Source: Mycolicibacterium agri
GTDB lineage: Bacteria > Actinomycetota > Actinomycetes > Mycobacteriales > Mycobacteriaceae
NCBI RefSeq assembly: GCF_002553505.1
Contig: NZ_PDCP01000003.1
Coordinates: forward strand, 124,001 to 188,000
Length of the DNA: 64,000 bases
Direction: 5' to 3'
Position numbers and translations under genes: made by a program. Shown here piece by piece: positions 41,686 through 49,903 of this stretch (within the stretch, counting starts at the first letter, position 1; each line of letters begins with the position of its first letter). The notes under the pieces are model-generated. The model made no database searches. It worked only from the letters and a program-made list of their open reading frames with translations, and was not told where the DNA came from.

Positions 41686-42918
41686 GTGCTGACCCTCAAG
41701 GCGGCTGGGCTGCTCGACGTCGACGCCGGCGAAATCGTCCGGCCCGGCGTCGTGCACATCGACGGCGACCGGATCGCGGGCGTCGGCGACGACGGCGCTG
41801 CGGAGTCGGAGACCGTGCTCGACCTCGGTGACTCGATTCTGCTTCCGGGCCTGATGGACATGGAGGTCAACCTGCTGATGGGCGGTCGCGGTGAGAACCC
41901 CGGCCTGTCCCAGGTGCAGGACGACCCGCCGACGCGGATGCTGCGTGCGGTCGGCAATGCCCAGCGCACGCTGCGCGCCGGCTTCACCACCGTCCGCAAC
42001 CTCGGGCTGTTCGTCAAGACCGGCGGATTCCTGCTCGACGTCGCGTTGAGCAGAGCGATCGACAAGGGCTGGATCGAAGGGCCGCGGATCGTGCCCGCTG
42101 GCCATGCGATCACGCCGACCGGCGGGCACCTCGACCCGACGATGTTCGCCGCCTTCATGCCCGGTGTGCTCGAGCTGAGCGTCGAAGAGGGCATCGCCAA
42201 CGGCGTCGACGAGGTCCGCAAAGCGGTGCGCTACCAGATCAAACATGGCGCGCAGCTGATCAAGGTGTGCTGTTCCGGCGGCGTCATGTCGCTGACGGGA
42301 GAGCCTGGCGCACAGCATTATTCGGATGAAGAGCTGCGCGCCATCGTCGACGAGGCGCACCGCCGCGGACTACGGGTGGCCGCCCACACCCACGGCGCCG
42401 ATGCGGTCAAGCACGCCGTCGAATGCGGCATCGACTGCATCGAGCACGGCTTCCTGATGGACGACGAGGCGATCAAGATGCTCGTCGAAAACGACCGGTT
42501 CCTGGTGTCCACCAGGCGGCTGGCCGAAGCCATGGATGTGTCGAAGGCGCCGAAGGAGTTGCAGGACAAGGCCGCCGAGATGTTCCCGAAGGCACGGACA
42601 TCGATCAAGGCGGCCTACGAGGCAGGGGTGAAGATCGCCGTCGGCACCGATGCGCCTGCCATCCCGCACGGACGCAACGCCGACGAACTCGTGACGCTGG
42701 TCGAATGGGGCATCCCGGCCGACGCCGTGTTACGCGCGGCCACCGTCGTCGCGGCCGACTTGATCAAGAATCCGGATCTCGGTCGCATCGCCACGGGCTA
42801 TCTCGCCGACGTCATCGCCGTGCCCGGCGACCCGGTGGCCGATATCAGCGTTACACAGCGCGTCAACTTTGTAATGAAGGGGGGTAAGGTCTTCCGACAT
42901 GACGCAGTCACGAACTGA
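41686..42918 (+). CDS. Amidohydrolase-superfamily protein lacking the HxH motif (copy B)
   Basis: This 410-residue paralogue of 5585-6826 has the same exchange of HxH for E60-x-N62 (PGLMDMEVN). The candidate metal ligands Lys (LIKVCCSGG), His (AAHTHG), His (CIEHGF) and Asp (VGTDAP) are retained. Long stretches are nearly identical to copy A, including LDVAL-x-RAID and PAGHA-x-TP-x-GGHLDPT. The GTG start lies two bases after the small-partner stop. Its 3' end overlaps the next gene by 20 bases. The shared unusual motif implies a subfamily dedicated to the Rieske module. Confidence 0.88.
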   Translation: MLTLKAAGLLDVDAGEIVRPGVVHIDGDRIAGVGDDGAAESETVLDLGDSILLPGLMDMEVNLLMGGRGENPGLSQVQDDPPTRMLRAVGNAQRTLRAGFTTVRNLGLFVKTGGFLLDVALSRAIDKGWIEGPRIVPAGHAITPTGGHLDPTMFAAFMPGVLELSVEEGIANGVDEVRKAVRYQIKHGAQLIKVCCSGGVMSLTGEPGAQHYSDEELRAIVDEAHRRGLRVAAHTHGADAVKHAVECGIDCIEHGFLMDDEAIKMLVENDRFLVSTRRLAEAMDVSKAPKELQDKAAEMFPKARTSIKAAYEAGVKIAVGTDAPAIPHGRNADELVTLVEWGIPADAVLRAATVVAADLIKNPDLGRIATGYLADVIAVPGDPVADISVTQRVNFVMKGGKVFRHDAVTN

Positions 42919-43333
42919 GGACCTCGTCGAGATCCAGCAGCTTCTCGCGAAGTACGCCGTCACCATCACCCAAGGCGACATCGACGGGCTGATCTCGGTT
43001 TTCACCTCTGACGGCACGTACAGCGCATTCGGGTCGACGTACTCGCTGGCACGCTTCCCCGAACTCGTCGAGGCCGCCCCCAAGGGGCTGTTCATGACGG
43101 GCACGTCGCTGGTGAACTTCGACGAGAGCGATGCCGACAAGGCCACCGGCACGCAGCCGCTGTGCTTTATCGAACACTCCAAACACGACATGCGCATCGG
43201 CTACTACAACGACACCTATGTCCGCACCTCCGATGGTTGGCGGCTGAAAACCCGTGCCATGACGTTCATCCGGCGCAGCGGCGACCACGACTCGGGTCGG
43301 CCGCACGCCATCGGAAGGCCGGAAGCCGGATGA
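42899..43333 (+). CDS. SnoaL-like/NTF2-fold protein
   Basis: This 144-residue single-domain protein has the cone-shaped NTF2/SnoaL fold: an N-terminal helix (LVEIQQLLAKYAVTITQGD), an FTSDGTYSAFG strand pair and a C-terminal DTYVRTSDGWRLKTRAM sheet. Family members are small isomerases, dehydratases or hydrolases for cyclic intermediates and do not need cofactors. It starts inside the end of the amidohydrolase gene after AAGGGGGG and overlaps the acyl-CoA dehydrogenase start (ATGA). It may be a dehydratase or cyclase acting before CoA-ester oxidation. Confidence 0.85.
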   Translation: MTQSRTEDLVEIQQLLAKYAVTITQGDIDGLISVFTSDGTYSAFGSTYSLARFPELVEAAPKGLFMTGTSLVNFDESDADKATGTQPLCFIEHSKHDMRIGYYNDTYVRTSDGWRLKTRAMTFIRRSGDHDSGRPHAIGRPEAG

Positions 43334-44454
43334 CCGAGTCGTTCGAGCCCTCCGAATTTCGTGCGAAGTTGGTGTCCTGGCTCGACGCCAATGACCTGGC
43401 CCCATCGCCGGACGACAATTCGCTGGACGCGCATCAGGCTCAGCACCAGCGAGTGCTGGGTGCGCTGTACGACGCGGGCTGGATGCGGTACGGGTGGCCG
43501 GAGTCGGTGGGCGGCCTCGGCGGTCCGGCGATCCTGCGGGCCATCGTCGGCGAAGAGGTCGTCGGCCGCGGACTCGACCATCCGGGGCCGTACTCGATGC
43601 TCGAGGTGCTGACCCCGACCATGATCGATTACGCGCGACCCGAATTGGCCGCCGCGATGGTGCCTCGGTTGCTGTCGGGTCGCGAGACCTGGTGCCAGGG
43701 GTTCTCCGAGCCGGGTTCGGGCAGCGATCTGGCGTCGCTGACGACACGCGCCGAGCAGCGCGGCGACGACTGGGTGATCAACGGGCAGAAGGTGTGGACC
43801 AGTTACGCGCAATACGCCTCGCGGAGCGTGCTGTTGACCCGCACCGGCGATCGGGACACGCCGAATCACGAAGCACTGACTGCGTTTTTCGTCGATCTGG
43901 ACAGCCCAGGCGTCACGGTGCGGCCGCTACGCACCATGCACGACGTCGACGAATTCTGCGAGGTGTACTTCGACGACGTGGTGGTGCCCGCCGATCGCAT
44001 GCTCGGCAGTGTCGGCGACGGCTGGCGGCTGGCGATGGACCTCCTGCCGTATGAGCGCTCGACGTGTTTCTGGCAGCGCATCGCCTACCTGTACTCGCGA
44101 TTCGACGCACTGATAGAAGCCGTGAAACGGGTCGGCACCGCAGTGGATTCGGATCTGGGCGAAGCCTATCTGGCGCTGCACACGCTGCGGTGCAGGTCGC
44201 GGGGCACGCAGCTGCGGCTGGCCGACGGCCAGAAGCTGGGGCCCGAGACCTCCATTGATAAGGTATTGCTTGCCGGCGCCGAACGCAGGCTCTACGACAC
44301 CGTACGTGATCTGCTGCCGGGCGTGATCGAGCTCGAGGGAACGCCTTGGCGCACCGAGTTTCTGTATTCGCGTGCCGCTTCCATCTACGGGGGGACCGCT
44401 GAAGTGCAGCGCAACATCATCGCCCGGCGCCTGCTGGATCTCGGGAAGGAGTGA
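43330..44454 (+). CDS. Acyl-CoA dehydrogenase, larger subunit of a pair
   Basis: This 374-residue acyl-CoA dehydrogenase has FSEPGSGSDLAS and NGQKVWTSYA flavin-site motifs and the C-terminal YGGTAEVQRN, which lacks the Glu of medium-chain enzymes. It overlaps the SnoaL-like gene start-to-stop and is followed within two bases by a shorter dehydrogenase-like gene. Mycobacterial steroid enzymes such as FadE28/29 form alpha2-beta2 heterotetramers from such gene pairs, and this pair probably does likewise. The substrate would be an acyl-CoA from the Rieske module pathway. Confidence 0.92.
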   Translation: MTESFEPSEFRAKLVSWLDANDLAPSPDDNSLDAHQAQHQRVLGALYDAGWMRYGWPESVGGLGGPAILRAIVGEEVVGRGLDHPGPYSMLEVLTPTMIDYARPELAAAMVPRLLSGRETWCQGFSEPGSGSDLASLTTRAEQRGDDWVINGQKVWTSYAQYASRSVLLTRTGDRDTPNHEALTAFFVDLDSPGVTVRPLRTMHDVDEFCEVYFDDVVVPADRMLGSVGDGWRLAMDLLPYERSTCFWQRIAYLYSRFDALIEAVKRVGTAVDSDLGEAYLALHTLRCRSRGTQLRLADGQKLGPETSIDKVLLAGAERRLYDTVRDLLPGVIELEGTPWRTEFLYSRAASIYGGTAEVQRNIIARRLLDLGKE

Positions 44455-44456
44455 TC

Positions 44457-45248
44457 GTGGACACCCAGTCACTCGCGATGCTCGAAGACAGCCTGCGCAA
44501 GGCGATGTTGTCGAGCTCGGGCGCCGAACTCGATGCGGCGCTGGCCGACCTCGGCTGGGCCGACATGCTCTCGGACATGCCCGACGTGGCGATACCGCTG
44601 GTGTTTCGGTTGCTCGGCGAAACCGGCTCGCACGCATCGGTTCTCAACGATGTGCTGCTGGAGACCATCGGCGGCCTGCCTGGCGGGACACCACCGATGC
44701 CCTACACCGGCAACAACTGGGTGGTGTGGGAGCGTACGCCGACCACTGACACGACGTTGGGTGGCCTGCCGCTGCGGCGGGTGCCCGACGGCGAGTTGAT
44801 GCGGATGGGCGAGGCGCGGCGGGCCATCGGCTGGTGGCTGGTGGGCGCGGCTCGCGCGATGCTGGCCTTGGCGCGCCAGCATGCGCTCGACCGCATTCAG
44901 TTCGGCAAGCAGATCGCATCGTTTCAGGCGATCCGGCACCGGCTGGCCGAGACACTGGTCGCCATCGAGGGCGCCGAGGCGACGCTGAGCCTGCCGGGCA
45001 CCGAAAGCGGCGACCTGACCGCGATGTTGGCCAAGGCCGCCGCGGGTCGGGCCGCATTGGTCGCGGCCGAGCACTGCCAGCAGGTGCTCGGCGGCATCGG
45101 CTTCACCGCCGAGCACGAGATGCACCACCACGTCAAGCGCGCCCTGGTGCTCGACGGATTGCTCGGCAGCGCAAAGGAACTCACCCGCAAGGCCGGCGCG
45201 GGTCTGCGGGCCCGCGGCTCGGCTCCCCGCCTGGCCCACCTCCCCTAA
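44457..45248 (+). CDS. Acyl-CoA dehydrogenase-like short partner subunit
   Basis: This 263-residue protein contains the C-terminal helical domain of acyl-CoA dehydrogenases (ALDRIQFGKQIASFQAIRHRLAE, then QVLGGIGFTAEHEMHHHVKRA). It has only a short N-terminal part, so the usual N-terminal and beta domains that hold FAD and substrate are largely missing. It is probably a heteromeric partner of the full-length protein upstream. The second GTG (44457) is preferred because GGAAGGAG precedes it by five bases. It ends an operon; a repeat-rich gap follows. Confidence 0.87.
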   Translation: MDTQSLAMLEDSLRKAMLSSSGAELDAALADLGWADMLSDMPDVAIPLVFRLLGETGSHASVLNDVLLETIGGLPGGTPPMPYTGNNWVVWERTPTTDTTLGGLPLRRVPDGELMRMGEARRAIGWWLVGAARAMLALARQHALDRIQFGKQIASFQAIRHRLAETLVAIEGAEATLSLPGTESGDLTAMLAKAAAGRAALVAAEHCQQVLGGIGFTAEHEMHHHVKRALVLDGLLGSAKELTRKAGAGLRARGSAPRLAHLP

Positions 45249-45554
45249 ATCCCCTCACGTTTTTCCGCGAGCGTGCGTGTCTGCGGGCGACACGCCGATC
45301 AAATCACGGAGTTTGCGCACGCTCACAGGAACTTTTGCGCACGCTCGCGGGAAATAAGGTGCGGGACTATGGGATCGAACGCATGGCCGCCACCGTCGGT
45401 GTTGCTTTCGCGAGCGTGCGCTATCGCTCCCGCGAGCGTGCGCAAAATTGGCTTTTCTATCGCGTGTCGCGCTGCAGACACGCACGCTCGCCGCAAAAAA
45501 AGGCTCGCCGCAAAAAAGGGGCTCGCCCTCAAGAGGGAGGGCTCGCCCAAGGAA
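45249..45554. repeat. Intergenic repeat cluster with GCGAGCGTGCG 11-mers
   Basis: This 306-base gap between convergent genes holds five perfect copies of GCGAGCGTGCG in both orientations: 45267-45277, 45410-45420 and 45432-45442 forward; 45338-45348 and 45481-45491 reverse. A sixth copy has one mismatch (45317-45327). A longer unit containing GTGTCTGCG and GACACGCCG around 45270-45330 is repeated inverted near 45460-45495 and reappears at 63558-63625. Tandem GGCTCGCCGCAAAAAA units lie at 45485-45520. No gene is supported. Such arrays may form hairpins that stop transcription from both sides. Confidence 0.75.
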
Positions 45555-46337
45555 CTACTTGAGGTTGGCCTTCATTTCGTCCAGGTTCACCAGCACCGGC
45601 CAACCGCCGACGCTGAGCGCGTTGCCGTGTCCGGTCTGGTGGATGTCGAACACCGACTGGATGGCCGCGTAAAACCCCTGCACGTCGAGGGTTTGGTTGA
45701 CCGCGCGCTTGGCCTGCCGCAGGGCGAACGGCGGCATCTTGGCGATCTGCGAGGCCAGCGCGCGCGTTTCGCTGTCGAGCTGATCACGAGGCACCACCTT
45801 GTTCACCATCCCGGTGCTCGCGACCTCGTCGGCGGTCATCGCTCGGCCGGTGAACAGAATCTCCTTGGCCTTGCGCGGCCCGAGTTCCCAAGTGTGACCG
45901 TGGTATTCCACGCCGCCGATGCCCATCAGCACCACGGGATCGGAGAACTGCGCGTCGTCGGCGGCGATGATCAGGTCGCACGGCCAGCACAACAGCAACC
46001 CGCCGGAGATGCACCTGCCCTGCACGGCGGCGATCGACGGCTTCGGCACATTGCGCCACCGCAGCGTGTACTCCAGATAGCGCCTGGCCTCGTGCTGGAT
46101 GACGAACTCGAGGGTGATCTTGTCGGGCACCGGTCCCCCACCCCGCAGGTCGTGTCCGGCCGAGAAGTGTTTGCCGTTGGCCCGCAACACAATCACCGCG
46201 ACGTCGTTGTCCTCGGCGGCGCGGGTCCAGGCGGCGTCGAGCTCGTCGAGCAGTTCCGGGTTCTGGGCGTTGGCCGCCTCCGGCCGGTTGAGCGTGATGG
46301 TGGCGATGCGGTCGCTGACGTCGTAGTCGATGTACAC
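45555..46337 (-). CDS. Enoyl-CoA hydratase/isomerase family protein
   Basis: This 260-residue crotonase-fold protein has oxyanion-hole segments FSAGHDLRG and GRCISGGLL. The Glu equivalent to Glu164 of hydratase is present (AKEILFTG). The residue at the Glu144 site is not acidic (SDPVVLMGIGG), so it may be an isomerase, hydrolase or one-base hydratase. It sits 12 bases downstream of an acyl-CoA dehydrogenase and shares its promoter, which carries a GAGAA-N5-TTCTC site. Confidence 0.9.
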   Translation of the reverse strand: MYIDYDVSDRIATITLNRPEAANAQNPELLDELDAAWTRAAEDNDVAVIVLRANGKHFSAGHDLRGGGPVPDKITLEFVIQHEARRYLEYTLRWRNVPKPSIAAVQGRCISGGLLLCWPCDLIIAADDAQFSDPVVLMGIGGVEYHGHTWELGPRKAKEILFTGRAMTADEVASTGMVNKVVPRDQLDSETRALASQIAKMPPFALRQAKRAVNQTLDVQGFYAAIQSVFDIHQTGHGNALSVGGWPVLVNLDEMKANLK

Positions 46338-46349
46338 GGCTGGATCCTT

Positions 46350-47525
46350 CTAGTTGCGGGGCAGTCCCAGCAGCCGCTGGGCGATGATGTTGCGCTGGAT
46401 CTCGGATGTGCCGCCGGCGATCGTGCCGCCGAAGGTGCGCAGATAGCGCTCGAACCATCCGGACCGGTAGAGGTCGAGGTGATACGGCGAGTACGGGCCC
46501 GAAACGCTCGGATGGCTTAGCGCGTCGGCGCCGACGGCCGCCAGCGCGCGGTCGCTGGCTATCTGCGATGCCTCCGAACCGAACAGCTTGAGCACCGACG
46601 CCGCGGACGGGTCCTCGGCGCCACCGGCGGCACGGGCCAACGCGATCGAGCCCATCAGCCGCAGCGCCTGGTTGTCCATCACCAGCCTGGCGAAGTCGTC
46701 TCGATCCAGCACCGTGCGCCGAGGATAGTCTTCGATGAGCTCCTGAAGGCGGTCGGCGTAGCTGAGCCACAACATGTTTCGCTCGTGGCCGAGGGACCCG
46801 TTGGCCACCCGCCAGCCTTCGTTGAGCGGGCCGACGAGATTGCCTGCGGGCACCCGCACGTCGTTGAAGAACACCTCGTTGAAATCGAGGTCGTCCTGCC
46901 CGCATGCCGAAGCGAACGGCCGTCGCACCACGCCGGGCAGATCGGTGGGGATGATCAGAGCGCTGATGCCCTTGTGCTTGGGCGCATCCGGATCGGTCCG
47001 CACGAACGCCAGCAGCACGTCGGCGTCGTGGGCGCCCGACGTCCAGACCTTCTGGCCGTTCACCACGAAGTAATCGCCGTCGAGCACCGCCCGCGTCCGC
47101 AGCGACGCCAGGTCAGAGCCCGCCCCCGGCTCGCTCATGCCCAGCGAGGCGGTGATCTCGGCGCGAAGGATTGGCACCGCCCAGTCCCGCTGCTGCTCGG
47201 GTGTGCCGAAGGAGATGAGCGAGGCGGCAATAATCCCGACGCCTTGCGGGTTATACGTCTGGTAGATCCGACGTCTGGAGAGCTCGAGCTGATATGCGTA
47301 CTGCTGCAGAAGGGTGGCGTCACGGCCGCCGAACTGGGGCGGGTAGCCCGGCACCAGCCAGCCCTTGTCGAACATCAGGCGCTGCCAGCGGCGGGCCCAC
47401 TGCGGGATGTCGCTGCTCGACCACGACCGGTCATGCGCTTGCGCCTCGGGCGGCAAATTCTCGTCGAGGAATGCCACGAACTCGGCGCGGAACGCCTCCA
47501 CGTCGGCATCAAATGTCAGCTGCAT
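46350..47525 (-). CDS. Acyl-CoA dehydrogenase (FadE-like), TetR-set copy
   Basis: This 391-residue paralogue of 14642-15820 has strong similarity along its whole length (MQL-x-FD-x-DVEAFRAEF, SEPGAGSDLA, NGQKVWTSGA, AGGTSEIQRN). The ATG at 47525 is chosen by alignment with that paralogue and by GGGAG seven bases upstream. The medium-chain catalytic Glu is again Gly. It is divergent from the TetR gene, with a perfect GAGAA-N5-TTCTC palindrome between. The two paralogues thus sit under different putative operators. Confidence 0.93.
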   Translation of the reverse strand: MQLTFDADVEAFRAEFVAFLDENLPPEAQAHDRSWSSSDIPQWARRWQRLMFDKGWLVPGYPPQFGGRDATLLQQYAYQLELSRRRIYQTYNPQGVGIIAASLISFGTPEQQRDWAVPILRAEITASLGMSEPGAGSDLASLRTRAVLDGDYFVVNGQKVWTSGAHDADVLLAFVRTDPDAPKHKGISALIIPTDLPGVVRRPFASACGQDDLDFNEVFFNDVRVPAGNLVGPLNEGWRVANGSLGHERNMLWLSYADRLQELIEDYPRRTVLDRDDFARLVMDNQALRLMGSIALARAAGGAEDPSAASVLKLFGSEASQIASDRALAAVGADALSHPSVSGPYSPYHLDLYRSGWFERYLRTFGGTIAGGTSEIQRNIIAQRLLGLPRN

Positions 47526-47575
47526 GCGCTCCCAGCCGGTCGCCAGAATCGGTAGGACTTCCGTTATCAATAGGA

Positions 47576-47592
47576 TGAGAATAGTATTCTCA
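47576..47592. promoter_or_regulatory. Operator candidate TGAGAATAGTATTCTCA
   Basis: A perfect palindrome with 8-base arms around one central base lies in the divergent region between the acyl-CoA dehydrogenase and the TetR gene. It fits the GAGAA-N5-TTCTC pattern seen at four other places. It is the likely autoregulatory and target site of the TetR protein. Confidence 0.65.
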
Positions 47593-47647
47593 TAGTGAGA
47601 AAGTTACAATCTCCGACACGATGGCCGCGAGGGGGTCGAGGACCGCA

Positions 47648-48364
47648 ATGGCAAGACGTTCTCCGGTACAGTCAGTTCATGCTCTCAATAACCGGCAACC
47701 CCCCGAGCCGCCGGTGACAAGCCCGAGCGAAGAGCCTGCCTGGAAGCAGCGCGCGGTCGAACGTTCGATCAAGACAGCGAAGCTCCGGGCCGCGCAACGA
47801 GTCCAGCGGTTCCTGGATGCCGCGCAGGCGATCATCATCGAAAAGGGCAGCACCGACTTCACCGTGCAAGAGGTCGTCGACCGCTCGCGGCAGTCACTGC
47901 GCAGCTTCTACCTGCAGTTCGACGGTAAGCACGAACTGCTGCTGGCGCTGTTCGAGGACGCGCTGAGCCGCTCGGCCGACCAGATTCGCGCGGCGACGGC
48001 CAACCACGACGATCCGATGGAGCGGCTGAAGGTCGCCGTCCAGTTGCTGTTCGAGTCGTCGCGTCCTGACCCGAACGCCAAGCGTCCGCTGTTCACCGAC
48101 TTCGCGCCGCGCCTGCTGGTCTCGCATCCCGCTGAGGTCAAGGTCGCGCACGCGCCGCTGCTCGCGCTGCTGACCGAACTGATGGAGGACGCCGCCGCGG
48201 CGGGCCGGCTTCGGCCCGATATCAACCCCAAGCGGATGGCCGCGATGACCATGCAGACGGTGATGTTCGTCGCACAGTCCAGCGGCGACACCGACGAAGC
48301 GACCAGCCACCCCATCACGGCAGACGAGGTGTGGGACTTCTGCTCGCGCGGCTTTGCCGCATAG
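47648..48364 (+). CDS. TetR-family transcriptional regulator (candidate GAGAA-N5-TTCTC binder)
   Basis: This TetR regulator of about 238 residues has a basic, proline-rich N-terminal extension before the helix-turn-helix (AAQAIIIEKGSTDFTVQEVVDRSRQSLRSFYLQF). The start is uncertain: the ATG at 47648 follows GAGG, an ATG lies at 47621, and a GTG at 47714 would remove the extension. Palindromes of the same type flank it on both sides (47576, 48367), and another lies before the P450 at 48653. It probably represses the neighbouring acyl-CoA dehydrogenase, P450 and Rieske copy 3 operons until an intermediate is bound. Confidence 0.88.
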   Translation: MARRSPVQSVHALNNRQPPEPPVTSPSEEPAWKQRAVERSIKTAKLRAAQRVQRFLDAAQAIIIEKGSTDFTVQEVVDRSRQSLRSFYLQFDGKHELLLALFEDALSRSADQIRAATANHDDPMERLKVAVQLLFESSRPDPNAKRPLFTDFAPRLLVSHPAEVKVAHAPLLALLTELMEDAAAAGRLRPDINPKRMAAMTMQTVMFVAQSSGDTDEATSHPITADEVWDFCSRGFAA

Positions 48365-48366
48365 TC

Positions 48367-48381
48367 GAGAACCCGATTCTC
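48367..48381. promoter_or_regulatory. Operator candidate GAGAA-N5-TTCTC after TetR
   Basis: GAGAA cccga TTCTC lies two bases past the TetR stop and about 270 bases upstream of the P450. It is part of the same five-member set. The 288-base gap 48365-48652 holds no gene. Confidence 0.55.
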
Positions 48382-48506
48382 AAGGTCTTAGAACGCGCCT
48401 TACACTGACGGGCGTGCCCGCAATCCGGGTTCCTGGTCAGACGATCCACGGGTCCGAGCTACCACGGCAAAAAACCGAAAACCGCGGCCGCTTCTTCACA
48501 ACCATA

Positions 48507-48522
48507 TGAGAAGCTGATTCTA
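48507..48522. promoter_or_regulatory. Operator candidate TGAGAA-N5-TTCTA before P450
   Basis: GAGAA gctga TTCTA differs from the consensus at one base and lies about 130 bases before the P450 start. With the site at 48367 it would give two operators in front of this gene. Confidence 0.5.
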
Positions 48523-48652
48523 CCAAACAGAGAGTTCAAATCGCGAAAACGGAACGTCCCATTGACACCCCTGCAACGCCGGTGCGAGAGTTTGTGAGAC
48601 ACGTGACATCCATCTGTCTTACGCCGTCCTGGTCTCCGCGAAAGGCGACACC

Positions 48653-49867
48653 GTGACACTCGATGCGCCCAGAACCGCCACCAGCGACGTCTACTTCGAC
48701 CCGTACGACGTCGGCATCAACGCCGACCCGTACCCGACGTTCCGGCGGCTGCGTGAGGAAGCACCGCTGTACTACAACGCCAAACACGACTTCTACGCGC
48801 TGAGCCGCTTCGCCGACGTGAACAGGGCGCTGGTCGATCACGAGACCTTCAGCTCCGCGCGCGGCGCCATCGTCGAATTGATCAAAGCCAACATCGAGAT
48901 CCCGCCGGGCACGGTCATTTTCGAGGATCCACCGATCCACGACATCCACCGCAAGCTGCTGGCCCGAATGTTCACCCCCCGTAAGGTGAACGCGCTGGAA
49001 CCGGTGATCAGGGAGTTCTGCGCACAGTGCCTCGACCCGCTGATCGGGGCGGAGCGCTTCGACTTCGTCGCCGACCTCGGCGCGCAGATGCCGATGAGGG
49101 TGATCAGCGCACTGCTCGGCATCCCCGAAGACGATCAGGAGATGATCCGCGACCACGCCAACGCGCAGCTGCGCACCGAGGCGGGCCAGCCGATGAAAAC
49201 CGAGGGGGCCGGCATGGCGTTCGGCGAATTGTTTCAGACCTACATCGACTGGCGGGCCGAGCACCCGTCGGACGACATCATGACCGAACTGCTCAACGCG
49301 GAGTTCGTCGACGAAACCGGCACCACCCGCCATTTGACGCGCCAGGAGTTGCTCACCTACCTCAATGTCGTGGCCGGCGCAGGCAACGAGACGACGACGC
49401 GGCTGATCGGTTGGGCGGGCAAGGTTTTGGCCGATCATCCCGACCAGCGCCGTGAGCTCGTGGAGAACCCGTCGCTGATTCCGCAGGCGATCGAGGAGCT
49501 ACTGCGTTTCGAACCTCCCGCGCCGCACGTTGCCCGCTACGTGACCCGCGACGTGGAGTTCTACGGCCAGACCGTGTCCGAGGGCAGCGTGATGATGATG
49601 CTGATCGGCTCCGCGGTGCGCGACCATCGCCAATTCCCGCCCGACGGCGACGTTTTCGACATCCACCGCGAGGTGCGCCAGCATCTGGCCTTCAGCGTCG
49701 GCACCCATTACTGCCTCGGCTCGGCGCTGGCCCGCCTCGAGGGACGCGTCGCGTTGGAGGAGATATTCAAACGGTTCCCGGAGTGGGACGTCGACATGGC
49801 CAACGCGTCGCTGTCCCCGACATCAACTGTCCGCGGCTGGGAATCCATGCCGGCTGTGCTCAAGTGA
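48653..49867 (+). CDS. Cytochrome P450
   Basis: This is a complete 404-residue soluble P450. The I-helix AGAGNETTTR, the K-helix EELLR and the haem-binding FSVGTHYCLG (cysteine about 354) are intact. The start is GTG after GAAAGG. It is followed 36 bases downstream by a mycofactocin-type SDR, which often oxidises alcohols made by P450s in mycobacteria. No dedicated ferredoxin gene is adjacent. Two GAGAA-N5-TTCTC palindromes lie upstream, suggesting joint control with the Rieske copy 3 genes. The substrate is unknown. Confidence 0.94.
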   Translation: MTLDAPRTATSDVYFDPYDVGINADPYPTFRRLREEAPLYYNAKHDFYALSRFADVNRALVDHETFSSARGAIVELIKANIEIPPGTVIFEDPPIHDIHRKLLARMFTPRKVNALEPVIREFCAQCLDPLIGAERFDFVADLGAQMPMRVISALLGIPEDDQEMIRDHANAQLRTEAGQPMKTEGAGMAFGELFQTYIDWRAEHPSDDIMTELLNAEFVDETGTTRHLTRQELLTYLNVVAGAGNETTTRLIGWAGKVLADHPDQRRELVENPSLIPQAIEELLRFEPPAPHVARYVTRDVEFYGQTVSEGSVMMMLIGSAVRDHRQFPPDGDVFDIHREVRQHLAFSVGTHYCLGSALARLEGRVALEEIFKRFPEWDVDMANASLSPTSTVRGWESMPAVLK

Positions 49868-49903
49868 AAACCCACCCGCTATCGACGAATTGAGGTTGCG
49901 AAT

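Noticed and set aside
45249..45554. CRISPR array
   Set aside because: The repeats are 11 bases, in mixed orientation and irregularly spaced, and no cas genes are nearby.
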